Source: Desulfovibrio sp. (GTDB taxonomy: Bacteria > Desulfobacterota > Desulfovibrionia > Desulfovibrionales > Desulfovibrionaceae). Taken from it: a stretch of DNA of 35,421 nucleotides. The stretch spans positions 1 to 35,421 of the forward strand of contig JAILMX010000233.1 in assembly GCA_024692205.1 (NCBI GenBank), given 5' to 3'. Position numbers and translations under genes: made by a program. A model generated the notes under the pieces. It did not search any database. It was not told where the DNA came from and worked only from the letters and a program-made list of their open reading frames with translations. Shown piece after piece: positions 17,393 through 24,176 of the stretch (position 1 is its first letter; every line of letters starts with the position of its first letter).

Positions 17393-17925
17393 ATCTGCTG
17401 CGTAAAATGGCTGGCGGCGGACAGACGCCGCCCCGTGCCGGTCTGGGAGAAATCGCTATTGCATGGCTGGGCAGCCTGGTTGCCATAGCGGGCATCGGCT
17501 TGCTGGAACGCTATGCCGTGGGCGCGGGGGGGCCTCCTTTGCTCATAGGCTCCTTCGGCGCTTCCACCGTTCTGGCTTTTGGCGCCATACGCAGTCCTCT
17601 GGCCCAGCCACGGAATCTTGTAGGGGGGCATGTGCTCTCCGCCTTTGTCGGTGTTAGCACAGGCTTGCTTCTGCCCGAACCTCTCTGGCTGAGTGCCGCC
17701 ATAGCCGTGGCAACAGCCATCGCCCTGATGCACGCCACGCAGACCCTTCACCCACCCGGCGGGGCCACGGCTCTTATCGCCGTCATCGGCGGCGAGGGCG
17801 TTCGTCAGCTCGGCTACTGGTATGTGCTCGTCCCATGCCTGCTTGGAGCCGTGTTCATGCTTGCCATCGCCCTGATAGTGAACAATATTCCACGAAACCG
17901 ACGCTATCCCTTGTTCTGGTGGTAA
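17389..17925 (+). CDS. HPP-family integral membrane protein
   Basis: LLIGSFGASTVLAFGAIRSPLAQPRNLVGGHVLSAFVGV and HATQTLHPPGGATALIAVIGG signatures; ATGA overlap with the CBS gene. Confidence 0.9.
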   Translation: MNLLRKMAGGGQTPPRAGLGEIAIAWLGSLVAIAGIGLLERYAVGAGGPPLLIGSFGASTVLAFGAIRSPLAQPRNLVGGHVLSAFVGVSTGLLLPEPLWLSAAIAVATAIALMHATQTLHPPGGATALIAVIGGEGVRQLGYWYVLVPCLLGAVFMLAIALIVNNIPRNRRYPLFWW

Positions 17926-18008
17926 ACACCTTGACGGCAGCTACTCGGAGGATAATGAAGAGTGAAAGGCCGCAAGAGTGTCTCTGAGCCGTCAACAGGA
18001 GGTTCCGC

Positions 18009-19328
18009 ATGAGCGACAATCAGACGCAATCTTTTGAAGAGGTGAGTTCTGGCTACAGCATGCGCGAGGCTATTGCCGAGGCAAAGCGCTGCCTGCGCTG
18101 CAAGACGCCCCAGTGCAGAACGGGCTGTCCCATCGGCAATGACATTCCTGACTGGATTCACGAGCTTTCCATGGGCAACCTTGGCAACGCCATGCGCATC
18201 ATCAACGGTCGCAGCAATTTGCCGGCGGTGTGCGGTCGCGTATGCGCCCATGAACGGCAGTGCGAGGGGCATTGCATTCTGGGGAAGAAAGACCGCCCCG
18301 TGCGCATCGGCAAACTGGAGCGTTTCATTGCCGATTTTGACGGCGAAATGGGATTGATTCACGAACCGTTGGCGCAGAAAACGCGCGGCAAAGTGGCCGT
18401 CATCGGTTCCGGCCCGGCAGGGCTGACCATAGCCGGCGACCTTGCGCGCCTTGGCTTCATGGTGGAAATCTTTGAGATGCAGCCGGAGGCCGGCGGCCTG
18501 CTCATGTTCGGGATCCCCGACTATCGCCTGCCCAAGGATGTCGTGCGCCGCGAAATACGAAAGATTGAGGAGCTTGGCGTCGTGGTGCGCTGCAATGCCA
18601 CCATCGGCAGGGATTATACCGTCGACGACCTGTTCGATCGCGGCTTCGACGCCATTTTCATGGGCACGGGGACGGGCAAGCCCCGTATGCTGGACATCCC
18701 AGGCAACAGCCTTGAGGGCGTGCATCAGGCGATAGATCTGTTGCGGCTTGTCAGCCTGCACCGGGCGGGCAGCATCAGCCGCGAGGAAGTGCCGGTGAAG
18801 GCCGGGCAGCGGGTTTTTGTCATCGGCTGCGGAAACACCGCCATGGACGCAGCCCGTACCGCCCTGCGCATGGGCGCAACCGACGTGCAGGTGATCTTCC
18901 ACCGCACCATCAATGAAATGAGCGCGTTACGCGCCGAATATGACGACGCGGTTAAAGAGGGCGTCGGTTTCAACTGGCAGTCGGTCATCACGGCGATCAA
19001 CGGAGAAGACGGCGCTGTCCGCTCCGTGGTTTTTGAATGCCAAGGGGAACGGCGAGAGGAAAGGGCCGACATCGTCATCATGGCGGTGGGGCAGGTTCCC
19101 GCCAGCCGCATTGTTTCCACCACCAAGGGCATAGAGGTGGACGAGCGCGGCTATGTGCTGATTCGGGAAATGCCGTACGGCATGACAACGCGGAAAGGCG
19201 TTTTTGCCGGAGGAGACGTGGCCAACCATCCCGCCACGGTGGTAACCGCCATGCAGCAGGCTAAAAAGGTCGTCGAGGGCATTGTGCGCTACGTTGACGC
19301 CATCAAACTGCTGGAGGCGATCAACTAG
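18009..19328 (+). CDS. GltD-like FAD/NAD(P)-dependent oxidoreductase (glutamate synthase small-subunit family)
   Basis: AIAEAKRCLRCKTPQCRTGCPIGNDIPDWI, VCGRVCAHERQCEGHCILGKK, VAVIGSGPAGLTIAGDLARLGF, VFVIGCGNTAMDAARTALRMGA, GVFAGGDVANHPATVVTAMQQAKK. Confidence 0.92.
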   Translation: MSDNQTQSFEEVSSGYSMREAIAEAKRCLRCKTPQCRTGCPIGNDIPDWIHELSMGNLGNAMRIINGRSNLPAVCGRVCAHERQCEGHCILGKKDRPVRIGKLERFIADFDGEMGLIHEPLAQKTRGKVAVIGSGPAGLTIAGDLARLGFMVEIFEMQPEAGGLLMFGIPDYRLPKDVVRREIRKIEELGVVVRCNATIGRDYTVDDLFDRGFDAIFMGTGTGKPRMLDIPGNSLEGVHQAIDLLRLVSLHRAGSISREEVPVKAGQRVFVIGCGNTAMDAARTALRMGATDVQVIFHRTINEMSALRAEYDDAVKEGVGFNWQSVITAINGEDGAVRSVVFECQGERREERADIVIMAVGQVPASRIVSTTKGIEVDERGYVLIREMPYGMTTRKGVFAGGDVANHPATVVTAMQQAKKVVEGIVRYVDAIKLLEAIN

Positions 19329-19485
19329 CTAGAGTTCGATGAAAGCGGGAAGTCTTCCATGAAAACTGTTGCTTGCCTTCATTTTAACGCGGATGCGGCA
19401 TGACCTGGGACATATCCCACTTCTAAGCAATCAACTCTTCTATACCTTTTGGATGATCGCTTATCGAATACGAGGAGATCAGCTT

Positions 19486-19692
19486 ATGCCTTCCCCACGC
19501 CATGCACAGGTCGAACGCGAAAGGTGCGTATCCTGTGGTAGCTGCGCAAATGAATGCCCCCGCGATGCCATCTCGGTATGGCGCGGCTGCTTTGCCATCG
19601 TGGATAGAGCCAAATGCATCGGATGTGGGAAATGCGTCCGTGTCTGTCCCGCAGACTGCATATCCATCGTCAAGCGGGAGGTTGCGCATTGA
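19486..19692 (+). CDS. 2[4Fe-4S] ferredoxin-like protein
   Basis: CVSCGSCANECPRD and CIGCGKCVRVCPAD. Start chosen at ATG 19486; the ORF track extends to 19369. Confidence 0.85.
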   Translation: MPSPRHAQVERERCVSCGSCANECPRDAISVWRGCFAIVDRAKCIGCGKCVRVCPADCISIVKREVAH

Positions 19693-20282
19693 AGAAAAAA
19701 AACTGGTACGAATGGCTATGGCTATGGCCAGTGGCCTATTTTTCCCTGGGCTTCTTCAACATTCTGTTCGCATGGCTGGGGATGATCGATTTCCTGCTCC
19801 CGCTTTTCATAGCCATCTTTTTCGGCAACAAATGGTTCTGCAACAATATATGCGGCCGGGCTCAGTTTTTTGTGTTCTTGCCCAGGTTTTTTAAATGCTC
19901 AAGGCAAAAGGTTGCTCCCAGATGGATGTCTTCAGCATTGTTCCGATATGGCTTCCTGGCATTTTTCCTGGCAATGTTCGGCAGCATCATCCATCAGTCC
20001 ATCATGGTCTTTAATGGAGTTTCATCTCTCAGGCAGGCTGTGACGCTTCTCTGGACCTTTCAAATCCCTTGGCGATGGGCATACGCCCAAGGAAACGGCT
20101 CCGACTGGTCAGCGCAGTTCAGTTATGGCTTTTACAGTCTCATGCTGACATCTGTCATCATCGGTCTGATAGTCATGGTCCTTTACCGCCCGCGCACATG
20201 GTGTTCCTTTTGCCCCATGGGCAGCATGACCCAGCTTATATGCAAGGCAAAGCAAAAGGGGAAATACCCGCCGGAAGACTGA
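19689..20282 (+). CDS. NapH-like membrane iron-sulfur protein (4Fe-4S binding)
   Basis: WLWLWPVAYFSLGFFNILFAWLG, NKWFCNNICGRAQFF, and RTWCSFCPMGSMTQLIC membrane Cys motifs. Probable TTG start at 19689 overlapping the ferredoxin stop (TTGA). Confidence 0.75.
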   Translation: MKKKNWYEWLWLWPVAYFSLGFFNILFAWLGMIDFLLPLFIAIFFGNKWFCNNICGRAQFFVFLPRFFKCSRQKVAPRWMSSALFRYGFLAFFLAMFGSIIHQSIMVFNGVSSLRQAVTLLWTFQIPWRWAYAQGNGSDWSAQFSYGFYSLMLTSVIIGLIVMVLYRPRTWCSFCPMGSMTQLICKAKQKGKYPPED

Positions 20283-20307
20283 ATCAAGAGGAGAGAGGGG
20301 GATTGAA

Positions 20308-21018
20308 ATGATTCGTAAAATCATCCGCATAGATGAGAAAAAATGCGATGGCTGCGGGCTATGCGCTGAAGCATGTCATGAAGGCGCCATCGATATTGTG
20401 GACGGGAAGGCGAGACTTGCGCGCGAGAGCTTCTGCGACGGCCTTGGAGACTGCCTGCCGAACTGCCCGTCCGGGGCGATAACGTTTGAAGAGCGGGAGG
20501 CCCCTGAATACGACGAGGATGCCGTGCGGCGGGCAAAGGAACAGAAGGGGGTTGCAGAGAATAATGCCATCAAGAAGAGCGCCTGCCCCGGTTCAAGCCT
20601 TTTGCGTATCACGAATGGAGAAAATGCGGCTCCCGCATCCACTGCGAATCCGGTATCTCGGCTTGCGCAGTGGCCATGCCAGATAAAGCTTGTGCCCACG
20701 CAGGCCCCTTTCTTCGACGGAGCTAAACTTCTCATCGCCGCGGATTGCACCGCCTTCGCCTTCGCCGGCATGCATGAAGGATTCATGAAGGGCAAGGTCA
20801 CCGTCATCGGGTGCCCTAAGCTCGACGCTGTGGATTACAGCGAGAAGCTTACCGCGATCATCAGGGACAACGCTATAAAGAGCGTCACAATCGTCCGGAT
20901 GGACGTTCCCTGCTGCGGAGGTCTGCAGCGTGCAGCGGAAAATGCTCTCAAAAACAGCGGCAAATTCATTCCGTGGCAGGTCGCGACAATCACGCGAGAC
21001 GGCACTATTCTGGAGTAG
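20308..21018 (+). CDS. 4Fe-4S ferredoxin-domain protein (iron-sulfur/reductase accessory)
   Basis: CDGCGLCAEACHEGAIDIVDGKARL and CDGLGDCLPNCPSGAI, with a C-terminal domain similar to ferredoxin-like ATP-binding/reductase accessory proteins. Confidence 0.85.
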   Translation: MIRKIIRIDEKKCDGCGLCAEACHEGAIDIVDGKARLARESFCDGLGDCLPNCPSGAITFEEREAPEYDEDAVRRAKEQKGVAENNAIKKSACPGSSLLRITNGENAAPASTANPVSRLAQWPCQIKLVPTQAPFFDGAKLLIAADCTAFAFAGMHEGFMKGKVTVIGCPKLDAVDYSEKLTAIIRDNAIKSVTIVRMDVPCCGGLQRAAENALKNSGKFIPWQVATITRDGTILE

Positions 21019-21127
21019 CGTATGGACATGACTGCTTGAAAACCATTGAAGAAATGCCTCATGACAAAGGGCGCATGGTGCGGTCGCTCAACCTCGCAGT
21101 TTTCGCTTTTTTTCCGCAGTACACTTT

Positions 21128-21508
21128 CTCCATGCCCCGGTCCACTTTTTTTCTTACGACGCGCTCATGGCCGAAGCCCGCAAGATGGTGCGCAAGGGCC
21201 AGTTCTTCTGGGATATGGTCTCCGCCGAGAACAGCATAGGCTTCCACAACCCGGCCAGGACTCTGGACACCCTCATGAGCTCGATGGATTACAGCCAGCG
21301 GGCTGTTGCCCTCTGCCTTGAGGCCACAAACGGCGGCATCACGGCAGGCGTCACCGGTGACATCATCACGCTCGTGCCCCCCATCAAGGAGCACAGCCGC
21401 AAGCTTCAGCAGGATCCGGAGCATCTGAAGAGCCACAAGTGGCTGACCTACCTGCCCCTGCTGCCCAAGGCCGACCCGGTGTGGGACGGCAACAAGCGCA
21501 TCAAGTAG
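21128..21508 (+). pseudogene. nrfA: Truncated remnant of cytochrome c nitrite reductase (NrfA/c552) C-terminus
   Basis: The frame upstream of ATG 21167 reads HAPVHFFSYDAL, continuing into MAEARKMVRKGQFFWDMVSAENSIGFHNPARTLDTLMSSMDYSQRAVALCLEA, resembling the NrfA C-terminal helical region. The CXXCK/CXXCH haem-binding N-terminal part is absent. 5' boundary approximate. Confidence 0.7.
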
Positions 21509-21536
21509 ACGGATATGGCATCGCCGCGATATGCAG

Positions 21537-21563
21537 GAGGCCCCTCGATGAGGGGCCTCTTTT
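21537..21563 (+). terminator. Rho-independent terminator downstream of nrfA-like remnant
   Basis: GAGGCCCCT cgatg AGGGGCCTCTTTT. Confidence 0.85.
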
Positions 21564-21648
21564 CTGCTCGACGGCGTTACGGGCACACTCGTTTCTTGTG
21601 TTCCACCGCGCAGCGGCTACCGCAGGGCGAAGCAGACGGTGACGGATC

Positions 21649-23019
21649 TCAACGCCCTGTCAGTCCGGCGCGTTTCTCGACGAGCGCTACGACGCGGTCT
21701 ATCTGCCGCCCGAGGCTCGTCTTGCGGGACATCTCCCGCTCAAGGGCGGTTATGCCTTCCAGCACCGTCGAATGGCGACGGTTGAAGATCTGGCCGATCT
21801 CGCGCAGGGGCATGTCGGTGTGCTTTCGGGCGAGGTAAAAGACCGTGTTGCGGCCGATGACGCACTCCTGCCGGCGCGAGCGCGAATTGAGGGCGGATTC
21901 CTCCAGACCGTAGCTTTCGCAGACAAACCGGATCATCGCGGCGATGTCGGGCGTATCGGAGACGTCGGCGTAGTCGGCGAGGACCTCCAGAGCGAGGTCG
22001 CAGGTGATCTCCGTATGGAGGGTTTTTGCGCGGAAGGCCAGACTCCCCAGGCATGATTCGAGCTGACGCACGTCGCCGTGCAGCCGTTCGGCGAGAAGGT
22101 CGCAGACCTTCTCCGTCAGACGCACGGAAATGGCGGCCGCCTTGCGCATGAGAATGTCGCGCCGCATGTCGCGATCAGGCCGGTCGATATGCGTCAGAAC
22201 GCCCGAGCAGAACTGCGAGACGAGCTGGTTGTCGACCTTCTGCAACTCTCTGGGAGAGAAGGACGAAGTGTACACGACGCGCCCGCCCCGATCCTGAATG
22301 CCCTTCACCACGAAAAGCGCCGTCTCCTGCATCTTGGGCTTGCCCTGCAGAAAATGCACGTCTTCGAAGAGCAGCACGTCCAGATGGCGAAGATTGTCCT
22401 TGAAATCCTCCAGGGCGCTGCTCTTCAGGGCGGCGATGAAACGAGAAGCAAAATCCCCTCCCGTCATGTAGGCAATGCGCCTGCCGCAACTCTTGCGGGA
22501 GATGTCCTGGCCCATGGAGTGCGCGAGGTGCGTCTTGCCGAGGCCTGCGGTTGCGTTAACGAAAAGAGTGCGAACATCGCCGTTCGCGCGGCATACGTCC
22601 TGAGCGGCGGCGACGGCGAGCGTGTTGCTCGGCCCGACCACGAAATCATCGAAGCCGAAACGCCATTTCGGCAGAGGCGCGGTCGCCGGCACGGGCATGG
22701 GCAGGACGCACTGCGTCGGGACGGCCAGGTCGGTACGGGATGCAGCAGGCGCAGCGGCCGAAGCGCATGGAACGGCAGGGGCGGGAGCCGCCACGCGTAT
22801 GTCGACGCGCGCCTTGTCGCCGAGAACGGGGCGGGCACAGGCCTCGATGGATTTGCGCAAGCGTGAGCCGAGTACGTGCGCCATGTAGGCGTGCGGCGCG
22901 GACAAGACGAGCCCTGCAGCATCGACCTGCGCCGAGAGAGAAGCAATCCAGACTTTGAAGTCTCCCGGGGACAGCATTTTTTCTAGATTTTTTCTAATCT
23001 TCGCCCATTGCTCGTTCAT
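21649..23019 (-). CDS. dnaA: Chromosomal replication initiator protein DnaA
   Basis: Domain I MNEQWAKIRKNLEKMLSPGDFKVWI; FGFDDFVVGPSNTLAVAAAQDV; TAGLGKTHLAHSMG; LLFEDVHFLQGKPKMQETAL; C-terminal IGRNTVFYLARKHTDMPLREIGQIFNRRHSTVLEGI. A GTG at 23043 is an alternative start. Confidence 0.93.
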   Translation of the reverse strand: MNEQWAKIRKNLEKMLSPGDFKVWIASLSAQVDAAGLVLSAPHAYMAHVLGSRLRKSIEACARPVLGDKARVDIRVAAPAPAVPCASAAAPAASRTDLAVPTQCVLPMPVPATAPLPKWRFGFDDFVVGPSNTLAVAAAQDVCRANGDVRTLFVNATAGLGKTHLAHSMGQDISRKSCGRRIAYMTGGDFASRFIAALKSSALEDFKDNLRHLDVLLFEDVHFLQGKPKMQETALFVVKGIQDRGGRVVYTSSFSPRELQKVDNQLVSQFCSGVLTHIDRPDRDMRRDILMRKAAAISVRLTEKVCDLLAERLHGDVRQLESCLGSLAFRAKTLHTEITCDLALEVLADYADVSDTPDIAAMIRFVCESYGLEESALNSRSRRQECVIGRNTVFYLARKHTDMPLREIGQIFNRRHSTVLEGITALEREMSRKTSLGRQIDRVVALVEKRAGLTGR

Positions 23020-23152
23020 GGGGTTCTTGTAGCGCAGCGCCACCCGCTTCTCAAAAACGAAAATCTGCCGCCCTGTCGGATGGGGGCATTTTTTATCCCC
23101 AAATCAAAGACATCATATCCCTTTGTAATACAATTATCTTTTATAATTATTG

Positions 23153-23178
23153 AAAAAAAATAGCCCTCCGGAAGGGCT
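23153..23178 (-). terminator. Rho-independent terminator-like hairpin on minus strand upstream of dnaA
   Basis: Minus strand reads AGCCCT tccgg AGGGCT A TTTTTTTT. Confidence 0.65.
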
Positions 23179-23211
23179 TATGGAACAAGGGTTTTCGTGC
23201 TGGCAAGAGAA

Positions 23212-23243
23212 TTTTACACATTATTTACAAAAAGTTTTCCACA
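23212..23243. promoter_or_regulatory. Cluster of DnaA-box-like 9-mers in AT-rich region upstream of dnaA
   Basis: TTTTACACA (23212), TTATTTACA (23221), TTTTCCACA (23235). Two fit the relaxed TTWTNCACA consensus and one has a mismatch. A further TTATCCCCA-like site is near 23094. Confidence 0.5.
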
Positions 23244-23352
23244 TTTTTTACTTTATTTTTCTCAAAATTTCTCAATTTTTCTTCATTTTTTGCGTCGTTT
23301 TGCCAAAAGTTACTGACTGCGAGGGGAAACAGCGTGTCAAGACGATGGGCCT

Positions 23353-23382
23353 AAAAAAAACCGCCTTTCGGCGGTTTTTTTT
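23353..23382. terminator. Bidirectional terminator
   Basis: AAAAAAAACCGCC tttc GGCGGTTTTTTTT directly downstream of the porin-like gene. Confidence 0.85.
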
Positions 23383-23397
23383 CACGCGAGGTGCGCG

Positions 23398-24063
23398 CTA
23401 GAATGAGTACCGCAGGCCCACGGCGAACTCGTTGTTGTAGGGTTGATTGCCTATTTCATACTTCTGGCCGTTGTTCCCCGTAGTGCTGACCTCGTTGTAG
23501 CCCAGGCCCACGAAACGGTAGGAGGCGTCGATCGCGAAGTTCTCGTTGAAACTGTAGGCCACGCCGGCGCCGACATTCCACGCGAAGTTTGTGCTGCGGT
23601 CGTCGGCTGAATAGCGGTTGCCACCCACCTTGATGTCGTAACCCGTGTAGTTGAAGGCCATGCCGAGGCCGCCGCCGACATAGGGCGTGAACGCGGTGGA
23701 ATTATGGAAATCCCAGAAAAGGTTGGCGAACAGGGTGGTATTGTTCCACGTGCCTTTCACTTTATCGAAGCGCCCGCCAGTCCAAGAGCTCTCGCTGTTG
23801 CCGCGCAGGGCGAATTCCAACTCTGCGCGCAAGGGAGCGCCGAACTGAGGATAAAAGTCAAAGCCGGCGGCCAGGGCGCCGCCCAGGGTGAACTGGCTGT
23901 AATCGGACACATCCGAACCCGAAAGGGAGTGGGAGCGCTCGACCCTGCCCGTATCCTGAATGGTCATCAGGAATTTCGGCGCGATGTACATGCCCTGGGC
24001 CTGCGCAAGGCCGGGGAGCATAAGGGCTGCGGAAAGAGCCAGTGCGGCAAGCATTCGTTTCAT
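23398..24063 (-). CDS. Opacity-type outer membrane beta-barrel protein
   Basis: Signal peptide MKRMLAALALSAALMLPGLAQA, alternating beta-strand pattern, FTPYVGGGLGMAFNY, AWNVGAGVAYSFNENFAIDASYRFVGLG, C-terminal GLRYSF. Confidence 0.88.
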   Translation of the reverse strand: MKRMLAALALSAALMLPGLAQAQGMYIAPKFLMTIQDTGRVERSHSLSGSDVSDYSQFTLGGALAAGFDFYPQFGAPLRAELEFALRGNSESSWTGGRFDKVKGTWNNTTLFANLFWDFHNSTAFTPYVGGGLGMAFNYTGYDIKVGGNRYSADDRSTNFAWNVGAGVAYSFNENFAIDASYRFVGLGYNEVSTTGNNGQKYEIGNQPYNNEFAVGLRYSF

Positions 24064-24176
24064 CTCGTTTCCTCCAAAAGCTTTGCCTCTTCTATAATAG
24101 TGATTTTTCTTTCAACCACTTTCAAGATAAAGTCAAGACTTTTTTTAGAAACGAGCGCTTCTCCTCCTCACAGCAT

